Origin: Roseibium suaedae
Lineage (GTDB): Bacteria; Pseudomonadota; Alphaproteobacteria; Rhizobiales; Stappiaceae
Assembly: GCF_900142725.1 (NCBI RefSeq)
Contig: NZ_FRBW01000002.1
Span: forward strand, 186,001-250,000
DNA length: 64,000 nt
Direction of reading: 5' to 3'
A program made the translations under genes and the position numbers. Shown piece after piece: positions 25,270 through 33,020 of the stretch. Each line of letters opens with the position of its first letter. The stretch's first letter is position 1. Under the pieces are notes generated by a model. The model did not search any database and was not told where the DNA came from. It saw only the letters and a program-made list of their open reading frames with translations.

Positions 25270-26037
25270 ATGGTGAAATCCCCGGAAGAACTGGCATTGA
25301 TGCGCATATCAGGGCGGCTGCTCGCCTCGGTCTTTGAATTGCTCGACCGTCTGGATCTTGCAGGTCTGTCGACCCTTGCGGTCAATGACCTGGTCGAGGA
25401 CTTCATCACCGGTGATCTGGCTGCCCGCCCCGCCAGCAAGGGCCAGTATGGCTATAAATACGTGCTGAACGCCTCGCTCAATCACGTTGTCTGCCATGGG
25501 GTTCCCACTTCCAGCGACATCATCGGGAACGGCGACATCATCAACCTGGACATCACCCTGGAAAAGAACGGCTTCATTACCGATTCCAGCAAGACCTATG
25601 TGGTGGGCGAAGCCTCACCGGCAGCAAGGCGGCTGGTGCGCATTGCCCAGGAAGCCATGTGGAAGGGCATCCGGCAGGTCAAGCCCGGTGCACATCTGGG
25701 TGACATCGGCCATGCGATTGACAAACACGCCAAGGCCAATGGCTGTTCGGTGGTCCGGGAATATTGCGGACACGGCATAGGCCGGGACATGCATGAAGAG
25801 CCGCAGGTGCTGAATTACGGCCGGCGCGGTTCCGGCCCAAGGCTGCGCGAAGGCATGGTCTTCACCATAGAACCGATGATCAATCAGGGCTCGCGCAACG
25901 TCGAGACCGAAGACGACGGCTGGACGGTGGTGACCCGGGACGGCAAGCTATCCGCCCAGTTCGAACATACGGTCGCAGTGACTGCAGAGGGGGTCGAGAT
26001 CCTGACCTTGCGCCAGGGCGAGACCCAGTACCGCTAG
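25270..26037 (+). CDS. map: Methionine aminopeptidase, type I
   Basis: A 255-residue metallopeptidase removing initiator methionine. The metal ligands are visible in order: NLDITLEKNGFITDSSKTY (two Asp), GHGIGRDMHEEP (His), FTIEPMI (Glu) and QFEHTVAVT (Glu). It lacks the N-terminal SH3-binding zinc fingers of some homologues. The ATG is one base after the ParD-like stop, so the pair is translated together. Because every bacterium needs one map gene and housekeeping copies usually lie near ribosomal-protein or adenylate-kinase genes, this is probably an accessory second copy; that cannot be tested inside the window. Confidence 0.9.
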   Translation: MVKSPEELALMRISGRLLASVFELLDRLDLAGLSTLAVNDLVEDFITGDLAARPASKGQYGYKYVLNASLNHVVCHGVPTSSDIIGNGDIINLDITLEKNGFITDSSKTYVVGEASPAARRLVRIAQEAMWKGIRQVKPGAHLGDIGHAIDKHAKANGCSVVREYCGHGIGRDMHEEPQVLNYGRRGSGPRLREGMVFTIEPMINQGSRNVETEDDGWTVVTRDGKLSAQFEHTVAVTAEGVEILTLRQGETQYR

Positions 26038-26121
26038 TCTCAACAGTCAGACGAGTTGCAGTTCACTGCAAAACGGGGGCCGGAGGGTCAGCCGTGAGAT
26101 TAGTGACAAGCCTATCAATTC

Positions 26122-26249
26122 GTCATCCCGCACGCAGCGAAGCGCAGATGCGGGACCGGTGAGCCAAGGTCTCTCGCAATTCAACCATTTGACATCAAAA
26201 GTCTTTTGGCTCTCCGGTCCCGGCTCGCGCTGCGCTTGGCCGGGATGAC
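26122..26249 (-). repeat. 128-bp palindromic intergenic repeat, copy B
   Basis: The reverse complement matches copy A (23333-23460) closely over the first 50 and last 40 bases and has exactly the same length. Ends GTCATCCC/GGGATGAC. It lies downstream of map in a 520-base gene-free interval. Confidence 0.8.
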
Positions 26250-26320
26250 ACATTCAAAGGTTACAGGCGGCAAAGCTGGCTAAGTCAGCCCTTTGGCATG
26301 AGAAATCCTCTCCGTCTTCG

Positions 26321-26433
26321 TCCTGCCATGGCTTGACCATGGCATCCATGCCGTAAACTCGCCCCATAGTAACGCTGTGCTTTCTGGAGCCGGAACGGCA
26401 TGGATTCCGGGTCAAGCCCGGAATGACGGCAAG
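26321..26433. repeat. Palindromic element with 30-bp imperfect arms
   Basis: The left arm CCTGCCATGGCTTGACCATG... and the right arm ...CCGGGTCAAGCCCGGAATGA share GGCATGGAT-N-C-N4-GGTCAAG in inverted orientation, separated by about 50 bases. The right end contains the CCGGGTCAAGCCCGG inner palindrome common between alphaproteobacterial genes. No coding capacity; resembles a miniature inverted-repeat element. Confidence 0.6.
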
Positions 26434-26511
26434 AGGATAGGCCCTTTTCCCTTTTCAGCACTCTTTCAAACAGAGCCAATGACGAATGGATAGCTCTATC
26501 CTCAAACTCAA

Positions 26512-26533
26512 ACGGGGACCCGAAGGTCCCCGT
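26512..26533 (-). terminator. Terminator after gatB
   Basis: ACGGGGACC-TTCG-GGTCCCCGT forms a perfect 9-bp stem with a stable UUCG-type loop, followed on the minus strand by TTGAGTTTGAG. It lies 28 bases after the gatB stop. Confidence 0.75.
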
Positions 26534-26561
26534 TCGATATCCGTTTGACTGAGCGGCGGGC

Positions 26562-28043
26562 TTATTCCAGGCCGATCTTCTGCTTCAGCAGGTCGTTTAC
26601 CGCCTGCGGGTTGGCCTTGCCCTTGGATTCCTTCATCACCTGACCGACGAACCATCCAAGAAGACCCGGCTTTTCCTTGGCCTGCTCGGCCTTTTCCGGG
26701 TTGGCGGCAATGATGCTGTCGACGATGGCTTCGATGGCGCCAAGGTCAGTCACCTGAACCATGCCGCGCTCTTCCACGATTTTAGCCGGGTCGCCGCCTT
26801 CGGTCCAGACGATCTCGAACAGATCCTTGGCGATCTTGCCGGAGATGGTGCCGTTCTTGATCAGGTCAATTATGGCACCGAGCTGGTCCGCAGAGACCGG
26901 GCTGGTGGTGACATCGAGACCTTCCTTGTTGAGGCGGCCGAACAGTTCGTTGATCACCCAGTTGGCGGAGAGCTTGGCATCGCGGCCCTTGGCCACCAGC
27001 TCGAAGAAGTCGGCGGAGATCTTCTCGGCAACCAGAATGTCGGCGTCATAGGGCGTCAGGCCCCAATCCTTGACGAAGCGGGCCTTCTTCTCATCCGGAA
27101 GCTCCGGCAGATCCTTGGCCAGATCGTCAACATAGGCCTGGGTGAATTCAAGCGGCAGCAGATCCGGATCCGGGAAATAGCGGTAGTCATGCGCTTCTTC
27201 CTTGGAGCGCATGGAGCGGGTTTCGCCCTTCACTGCATCGAACAGGCGGGTTTCCTGATCGATGGAACCACCGTCTTCCAGGATCGCCATCTGGCGGCGG
27301 GCTTCATATTCGATGGCCTGACCGACGAAGCGGATGGAGTTGACGTTCTTGATCTCGCAGCGGGTGCCGAACTCACCGCCCGGACGGCGGACGGAGACGT
27401 TCACGTCGGCGCGCATGGAGCCCTGGTCCATGTTGCCATCGCAGGTGCCGAGATAGCGCAGGATGATGCGCAGCTTGGTCAGATAGGCCTTGGCCTCGTC
27501 TGCCGAACGCAGATCCGGCTTGGACACGATTTCCATCAAGGCCACGCCGGAGCGGTTCAAGTCGACGAAGGACATGGACGGATGCTGGTCATGCATGGAC
27601 TTGCCCGCGTCCTGCTCCAGGTGCAGACGCTCGACGCCGATCTCGACCCGCTCTTCCGGCATGTCGAGGATGATCTTGCCCTCGCCCACGATCGGCTGCT
27701 TGAACTGGGAAATCTGGTAGCCCTGCGGCAAATCCGGATAGAAATAGTTCTTCCGGTCGAAGACGGACTTGAGGTTGATCTCGGCCTTCAGGCCCAGACC
27801 CGTGCGGATCGCCTGGCGGACACATTCCTCGTTGATCACCGGCAGCATGCCGGGCATGGCCGCATCCACGAGGCTGACGTTGGAATTGGGATCCTTGCCG
27901 AACTCGGTCGAGGCGCCGGAGAAGAGCTTGGCTTCGGACGTCACCTGGGCATGGACTTCCATGCCGATCACGATTTCCCAGTCGCCGGTCGCCCCTTTGA
28001 GAAACTTCTTCGGATCGGGGGTGCGTGCGTCGACAATCGTCAT
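26562..28043 (-). CDS. gatB: Asp/Glu-tRNA(Asn/Gln) amidotransferase subunit B
   Basis: A 493-residue subunit of GatCAB, which converts misacylated Glu-tRNA(Gln) (and Asp-tRNA(Asn)) to the correct amide. The N-terminal cradle begins [13 protein letters not shown], followed by [17 protein letters not shown] near 108-124, [16 protein letters not shown] near 169 and the GatB/YqeY-type helical tail after about 400. The gene is 10 kb from gatC/gatA. No neighbour shares its transcript; a terminator follows. Full length. Confidence 0.96.
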   Translation of the reverse strand: MTIVDARTPDPKKFLKGATGDWEIVIGMEVHAQVTSEAKLFSGASTEFGKDPNSNVSLVDAAMPGMLPVINEECVRQAIRTGLGLKAEINLKSVFDRKNYFYPDLPQGYQISQFKQPIVGEGKIILDMPEERVEIGVERLHLEQDAGKSMHDQHPSMSFVDLNRSGVALMEIVSKPDLRSADEAKAYLTKLRIILRYLGTCDGNMDQGSMRADVNVSVRRPGGEFGTRCEIKNVNSIRFVGQAIEYEARRQMAILEDGGSIDQETRLFDAVKGETRSMRSKEEAHDYRYFPDPDLLPLEFTQAYVDDLAKDLPELPDEKKARFVKDWGLTPYDADILVAEKISADFFELVAKGRDAKLSANWVINELFGRLNKEGLDVTTSPVSADQLGAIIDLIKNGTISGKIAKDLFEIVWTEGGDPAKIVEERGMVQVTDLGAIEAIVDSIIAANPEKAEQAKEKPGLLGWFVGQVMKESKGKANPQAVNDLLKQKIGLE

Positions 28044-28355
28044 TCGCTCAATTTCCTGTTCTTCAGCGCCCTCACCTGCCCCGTGCCGGGCGGTTCAGCG
28101 CTCTAACCTGACAATCTGTGCAATGCCCCAAGCAAAGCCTGTCTGCGCGTTTGCGGGGATCGCTCTGGTGGCATGGGGCCGGACCGCTTCCACCTTGGCA
28201 GCGAAGCACACCGGTCACCTGAAATCTTGGTCCTGATGCCTAATGGGGAAACCGCTGTCCTGCAAGACTTTCGTGAAGTCTGACGCCTGCAGCTGGCGAT
28301 TTGTCCCGGATCAAAAGAGAGACCCGATCCTTGTAGCAGCTAGGCGAGGGACGGG
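28044..28355. other. Intergenic region between gatB and the fhlB-like gene
   Basis: No gene supported on either strand. It presumably holds the gatB promoter. Two short frames exist but lack ribosome-binding sites and continue antisense into the neighbours. Confidence 0.45.
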
Positions 28356-28643
28356 TCACGCCACAGGCGGGTTTTTCGCCTTGCCCGTGCGCATGATGAA
28401 GCCGATCAGCACGGCAACGGCCTGATAAAGCTCCATGGGAATGGCCTCGTCCAGTTCGATCTGGGACAAGGCTTCAGCCATCATCGGATTGTTCTCGATG
28501 GGAACACCGCTTTCGCGCGCGATCTCCTCGATTCGCTCGGCCACGTTTCCGGTGCCCTTGGCAGACACAATCGGCGTATGCGCACCGTCATAGGTCAGCG
28601 CGACCGCGATCTTCTTCTCGGGCTTCCTGGTTGTCTTGTTCAT
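28356..28643 (-). CDS. FlhB C-terminal-domain homologue (FhlB-like)
   Basis: A 95-residue protein equal to the cytoplasmic C-terminal domain of the FlhB/YscU export-switch family: AVALTYDGAHTPIVSAKGTG (about 12-31), ARESGVPIENNPMMAEAL and IPMELYQAVAVLIGFIM. The membrane domain and the self-cleaving NPTH motif of full FlhB are absent. It begins ten bases after the fliK-like stop, so the pair is an operon. Stand-alone FlhB C-domain proteins can partly replace that domain in flagellar export; a modulating role in hook-length switching is inferred. Confidence 0.88.
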   Translation of the reverse strand: MNKTTRKPEKKIAVALTYDGAHTPIVSAKGTGNVAERIEEIARESGVPIENNPMMAEALSQIELDEAIPMELYQAVAVLIGFIMRTGKAKNPPVA

Positions 28644-28653
28644 GACGGCCCAT

Positions 28654-31600
28654 TCATGACTGTCTGTCCACCGATGCCCCTGCCGCGAAGCGGCGCCGGG
28701 CGGGCAGCCCGCGGATGAACCGGAGCTCCTGAAGATCCAGCCCTGCATGGGCAAAGGCGGCCTCCAGGGTCTCCCTGTTCTCGTTCAAGGCCCTGTGCAT
28801 CTCTTCCCGGTCCGCCCACAGGCTGACGAAAGTACCGCCCCCGCGCAAGCTGACGGCGGCTTCCATCGGGCCTGTCGCAGTCAGATCCAGAGCAAAGCGC
28901 AGACGCCACGCCCGCTGATCGCTGTCCGCATCGCCATTCTGGTCCGGATCCCGGCCGACCTGCATCTGCACGACAGCCGTCTGACCGCCAACCACGAGCG
29001 GCAAATCGACCACCAGATCCATCGCCCTGCCCCCGCCGGCATGAGACGCATGGGCCGGAGACGATCCGCCGCCAGATTGAGACGTCGATGCGCCTTGCTG
29101 CTGCCCCGCAGCCTCCCGGTTGATGCCACGGCTTGCGAGCTGCTCCAGACGAATGCGGGACAAGGCGCCATCCGTGTCCTTGAGAAGCCGGGAGGCCAAG
29201 GCCTCCGGTCCATCTTCATGGGCAGGCAGATTGGTTTGAGCTGGCAGCTGTCCCTGCGGAGACCCGCGCAGGGAAGGAACACGGGGCTGGGTCAGAGGCC
29301 GCGCAGGCAGCTCTTCCCCACCCATGGACTGAAGCAATTTGCGCAGGTTCATGAGGAGTGACTTCAGATCATCCCCCCCTGCCGCCTTGGCCCCTCCCGT
29401 CCGCAAGGTCAGTTCCCGGAAGAGGCCGGAGAGTTCCATCGCCCGCTGCACATCTTCCGCCCCCAGAACGCTACCATCCGGAACCCCTGTTTGGCTTGTC
29501 TGGGTGGTCTGCCCTGAAGGCGTGGAACTGGCTGACTGGCTCCCGAGCCGCAAACCGAGGATCTGCTCGATCGCAGTCTGAACGGGCTTGGGCACCTCGA
29601 GCTGCCCGTTGGCTGCTTGCGTGCTGACGGCCTGAAGATTGGCAAACAACGTGGTCAGGGAGGATTGCTGCTCTTCCAGAACAGGCAGAACCTTGGCTGC
29701 CAATTGCTGCAGTTGATCCGGCACCGGCTTGCCGCTGAAGGGGCTTTGCGCCGGTCCATCAGACATCACCGGATAGGTCTGCCCTCCTTTCAGGCCTGCC
29801 GATGCGGGCATCAGGATCTGCGGAGCAGACGCACCTGATGAGTTCACTGAGAGAGATGACGCGGCTGCCGGAGCCGTCGGAGAGGCTTGCGCAGCTTGCG
29901 GAAGACCAGAGCCTAGCGGCGCGGTCGGCGCTGCCTGGGGTGCAGGAGAAACACCACCCTGTGCAACTGGCGCAACTGGCCCGTTCGTCGCTGGGGTCAC
30001 TGGGGCGCCCGCCAGGTTTACCGGAGGAACAGGCCCGGCACCCGGCTGAAGGACAGGGCTGGATGGTGGGGCCTGAGTGGCCAGCGGCCCGGCAAGACCT
30101 CCGGCAGACGGGAGAACCTGGCCCGCTCCCCCTGCAACAACGCCCGCCGGAGGTGCTGCCTGTGCGGCGGGTGACAGAGAAGCAGCCTGCAGAGAAGAAG
30201 CTGCGCCTTGCACAACGGAAGTAGCACCAGCTTGTGCAGGTGGGAAGGCTCCCTGCCCTGATGCCACCGGCGAGCCCTGACCGGCCGGAGAAGGCGATGA
30301 TTGCGCTGGAGGCCCCGCAGTGGCTCCCGCAATCGAAGTTCCAGACGGAAGCACCTGGGTGGACGATTGGGGCAAGGCACCTGGGACCACGTTGGGGACC
30401 ACATTTGGGGCCGCACTGGGAATCGCACCTGGCATCACCCCGTCAGGCATAGCAGCCGGGGCTGGCAACGGCGCGCCTCCACCGGCAACACCAGGCAGCA
30501 TCGTTGCCCCCTGGGATTGGACCGTACCAAGCGCAGGAGCTGGAACTGGCTGAGCCCCCCCTGCCGGACTGGCCAAAGCACCGCCCTGAACCTGAAGAGG
30601 CGCAGGGCTTCCTGCCGGAGTGTTCGGCACAGCGGGAGGCGCAATGTTTCCTCCTGCAGAGGGCTGGACCACACCTGTCTGGCCTGCGGGCGACGGCTGT
30701 CCCAATACTGGTCCAGCCTGACCGGGCAACACCGGAGACGCCCCGGATACAGATGGAGGAGAGGACGCACCCGGTTGGATCAAGGGGGCAGTTGCAGAGT
30801 TGGAACCGGGTGGCACGGCTGATGAGACCCCACCAGCAGGCGCTGGTGTATTGCTACCCGCGGAAGGCTGGGGGACAGCATTGGCGGCAGATCCGGCCCC
30901 CGCAAGCGGCACCTCCGGAACAGCTGAAACCACACCTTGAGCGATCGCGGCGGCGGCAGGAACACTTGCCTGCGAGACAGGACTGCCCGAGGAAGATGTC
31001 ACACTGGTCTGCGGGGTTCCCGTCACCGGTGCATCAGTTACGGCCGGCGCAGGAACGGATGCACCGGACGGCAGTGCCTGCGGCGTGACGATTACCTGCA
31101 CCGGCCCTTGCTGCGGTGGAGGAGAAGATTGAGAAACCTGAATTACGGTCAAGGCCTCGATCAGACTGCCGGAAGTGGCTGCGCTGATCGCGGCAGCCTG
31201 CTGAGCAGCGAAAGAAGGCACAGGCGCGGAGCCGGAAGGTTGAGGAGCCACAGGCTGCGGGGAGGACTGAGCAGACACAGGCGGCACGCTGGAGGACGGG
31301 CTGCCGGATTGTGGGGCCGACTGAGCCGTAGTCTGTCCGGCGGATGGTCCTGACGGTTGCGTAGCAGTCCCTGACCCAGCAGATCCCGGCGCAGGACTTG
31401 CTCCCTGTCCTCCTTGCTGGGACGAGGAAACAAGAAGCTGGATCTGCGGCTTTGCAGCGTCCCCTTCGACTTTCAGGGTCACCTCCGCCCCCTGAGGCAA
31501 AGGCGTGCTGACGCGCAGTTCAACGCTGGCATTGCCGGAACTCAGCCGCACGACATTGCCCGGCAGAACGGCGCTGACCTTGACCGGCACTTCCATTCCA

Positions 31601-31674
31601 GGCTCAAGACGCAGCTGCGGACCGGCAGACGTCTGCGGTACGGAAGACTGTGTCGCGGTGATTTCTCCGACCAT
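28654..31674 (-). CDS. Flagellar hook-length control protein, FliK-like
   Basis: A 1006-residue protein. An ordered N-terminal part (to about 90) is followed by some 550 residues dominated by Pro, Ser, Ala, Gly, Gln and Val, expected to be disordered. The C-terminal 130 residues form a FliK Flg_hook-type domain: DLVVDLPLVVGGQTAVVQMQ, then LDLTATGPMEAAVSLRGG and LQELRFIRG. It is more than twice the usual FliK length, the excess lying in the low-complexity ruler section. GGGAG precedes the ATG. Pairing with the fhlB-like gene supports a function in export-specificity switching. Confidence 0.8.
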   Translation of the reverse strand: MVGEITATQSSVPQTSAGPQLRLEPGMEVPVKVSAVLPGNVVRLSSGNASVELRVSTPLPQGAEVTLKVEGDAAKPQIQLLVSSSQQGGQGASPAPGSAGSGTATQPSGPSAGQTTAQSAPQSGSPSSSVPPVSAQSSPQPVAPQPSGSAPVPSFAAQQAAAISAATSGSLIEALTVIQVSQSSPPPQQGPVQVIVTPQALPSGASVPAPAVTDAPVTGTPQTSVTSSSGSPVSQASVPAAAAIAQGVVSAVPEVPLAGAGSAANAVPQPSAGSNTPAPAGGVSSAVPPGSNSATAPLIQPGASSPPSVSGASPVLPGQAGPVLGQPSPAGQTGVVQPSAGGNIAPPAVPNTPAGSPAPLQVQGGALASPAGGAQPVPAPALGTVQSQGATMLPGVAGGGAPLPAPAAMPDGVMPGAIPSAAPNVVPNVVPGALPQSSTQVLPSGTSIAGATAGPPAQSSPSPAGQGSPVASGQGAFPPAQAGATSVVQGAASSLQAASLSPAAQAAPPAGVVAGGAGQVLPSAGGLAGPLATQAPPSSPVLQPGAGPVPPVNLAGAPVTPATNGPVAPVAQGGVSPAPQAAPTAPLGSGLPQAAQASPTAPAAASSLSVNSSGASAPQILMPASAGLKGGQTYPVMSDGPAQSPFSGKPVPDQLQQLAAKVLPVLEEQQSSLTTLFANLQAVSTQAANGQLEVPKPVQTAIEQILGLRLGSQSASSTPSGQTTQTSQTGVPDGSVLGAEDVQRAMELSGLFRELTLRTGGAKAAGGDDLKSLLMNLRKLLQSMGGEELPARPLTQPRVPSLRGSPQGQLPAQTNLPAHEDGPEALASRLLKDTDGALSRIRLEQLASRGINREAAGQQQGASTSQSGGGSSPAHASHAGGGRAMDLVVDLPLVVGGQTAVVQMQVGRDPDQNGDADSDQRAWRLRFALDLTATGPMEAAVSLRGGGTFVSLWADREEMHRALNENRETLEAAFAHAGLDLQELRFIRGLPARRRFAAGASVDRQS

Positions 31675-31858
31675 CTTGCGGAACTCCCGGATCGGGCAAA
31701 GCCATCTGATGAACCAAGGGGTTCACTCTAGCAGGGATTGCGCCCGCCACCTATTGCCCATGCAAACGCGTCCGATTGACGCGGATCAATGCCATGCGGC
31801 GCCCGCACCTGCATTCTGGGAAAACTGAGACGTGCAGCAGCAGCGGGAGAGGCAGAAG

Positions 31859-32116
31859 ATGCACTGGGTCGACAAGATGAACGAGCGGGCGAACCTGATG
31901 GGACGCATGCTGGAAACCATCGGCGCCATGGAGCGCATGCCAACGGGTCAATGCCTCGGCCATGACCTGCGCACAGCGGTGAGCCGTTGCAGCCAATGCG
32001 AGACAACCGAAGCCTGCAAAACCTGGCTCGATAAAAACAAGGCAGGTGCAACGGAACCGATGGCCGAATGTCCGAATTCCGAGCTGTTCCGGCGGTGGCT
32101 AAATCCGGTGTTCTGA
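31859..32116 (+). CDS. DUF6455-like Cys-rich small protein
   Basis: An 85-residue cytoplasmic protein with four to five cysteines: GQCLGHDLR, RCSQCETTEACKTWL and ECPNSELF. The R-C-x-x-C-x5-C-x-x-W-L arrangement is the DUF6455 signature seen in short alphaproteobacterial proteins. GAGG lies six bases before ATG 31859; a GTG nine codons earlier is the alternative. Metal or redox binding is plausible from the cysteines but unproven. Confidence 0.75.
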   Translation: MHWVDKMNERANLMGRMLETIGAMERMPTGQCLGHDLRTAVSRCSQCETTEACKTWLDKNKAGATEPMAECPNSELFRRWLNPVF

Positions 32117-32168
32117 AACGGCCGGTATTCTGAAACGGGACCTTCAGATCACGGCGCGAGCCTTGCTC

Positions 32169-32206
32169 AAAAGCCCTTCACCCGAGCCGGTTGAGGGGCT
32201 TTTTTG
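32169..32206. terminator. Bidirectional terminator
   Basis: AAAAGCCC-TTCA and TGAGGGGCTTTTTT form a stem with A-rich left and T-rich right flanks, in the gap between two converging small genes. Confidence 0.8.
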
Positions 32207-32215
32207 CCTTGCCGG

Positions 32216-32509
32216 TTACCTGCTCTTGCGTCCGGCAATCACAAAGGCAATCAAGGCCGCCAGGGCGCCTCCGACAAAGCGGAAGGGAAACATAGCCAAT
32301 GCTCCGGCGTCATGCGGAATGACCTGGGGCAAGCCGATCAGACCCAGACCGGTCTCCACGAAAAGCGAAAGCGTTGCAGCAGCAAACCCTGCAATAAGGA
32401 GCTTGTTGCGCTGGTCAGCACGCCATCCCATCCATGCGCCGATTATGAGCGACAGAGGGTTGAAGAGACCGGCAAGGCCGATCAGGGAAATCCAAGTCGA
32501 AGAGATCAT
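32216..32509 (-). CDS. Small membrane protein, unknown
   Basis: A 97-residue protein with three hydrophobic helices (about 5-25, 36-60 and 72-93), separated by GWRADQRNK and a PHDAG loop. No family recognised, though short proteins of this layout are common in the order. Start ATG 32509 gives a natural N-terminus at the first helix; an upstream extension of 17 codons is charged and unlikely. It converges on the DUF6455-like gene with a shared terminator. Confidence 0.65.
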   Translation of the reverse strand: MISSTWISLIGLAGLFNPLSLIIGAWMGWRADQRNKLLIAGFAAATLSLFVETGLGLIGLPQVIPHDAGALAMFPFRFVGGALAALIAFVIAGRKSR

Positions 32510-32698
32510 GGGCGAGTGTGTATCCCGTTGCGGGAAAAAAGGCGAGCGGCCTTTTGGCACAGCCCTCTATCAATTGCTGCGAATATCTGAAACAAAGTTA
32601 TTTCATGCTTTTCATTTTTATCTCCAGCTTCGACAATTCGCGCTTGAGATGCATTTTAGAAAATATACAATTTATTAATATTTGGAGTTTTTTTGCCC

Positions 32699-32953
32699 AT
32701 GTGTTCAGCCTCTGGCCCCGCAGAAACAGCCATTACAATCGGTGACCTCAAGTCCCGGGATCAGCGTTTGGGCATCAATTGCAATTACTGTGGAAGGTTC
32801 CGCTACATGGCCGACAGTTCCTACAGACCTTCGACTGTTGTGGCGGGCATTGCCGGTTCCCTGACATGTGCCCGCTGCGGGTCGGATGATGTTGAGACTT
32901 TCGCTGTCGCCCGCACCGAAAAGCACGGCTACTGGCCGGCAGAACGCAGCTGA
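32699..32953 (+). CDS. Small zinc-ribbon protein
   Basis: An 84-residue protein with CNYCGRFR (about 28-35) and CARCGSDD (about 57-64), two CxxC knuckles making a zinc ribbon. The rest is short and polar. ATG at 32699 or TTG at 32693 may start it; GGAG lies upstream. AT-rich DNA precedes it from about 32580 to 32690. Function unknown; the fold suggests nucleic-acid or protein binding. Confidence 0.7.
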   Translation: MCSASGPAETAITIGDLKSRDQRLGINCNYCGRFRYMADSSYRPSTVVAGIAGSLTCARCGSDDVETFAVARTEKHGYWPAERS

Positions 32954-32963
32954 TACAAGAGAA

Positions 32964-32992
32964 AAGCCTCACCGGCAGCCCCGGCGAGGCTT
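32964..32992. terminator. Convergent terminator between the zinc-ribbon gene and opgH
   Basis: AAGCCTC-A-CCGG and CCGG-C-GAGGCTT form a 12-bp stem with a five-base loop. On the minus strand it is followed by TTCTCTTG and on the plus strand preceded by AGAGAA, serving both converging genes. Confidence 0.75.
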
Positions 32993-33020
32993 CCCGACAG
33001 GATAGAATTTTCACGAAAGT

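Noticed and set aside
25062-26037. Classical ParDE toxin-antitoxin pair
   Set aside because: The downstream gene is an intact methionine aminopeptidase, not a RelE/ParE fold toxin.
23333-26249. CRISPR array
   Set aside because: The two 128-bp repeats are inverted, 2.7 kb apart and have no spacers or cas genes.
28044-28355. Small gene between gatB and fhlB-like
   Set aside because: Frames lack ribosome-binding sites and run antisense into both neighbours.
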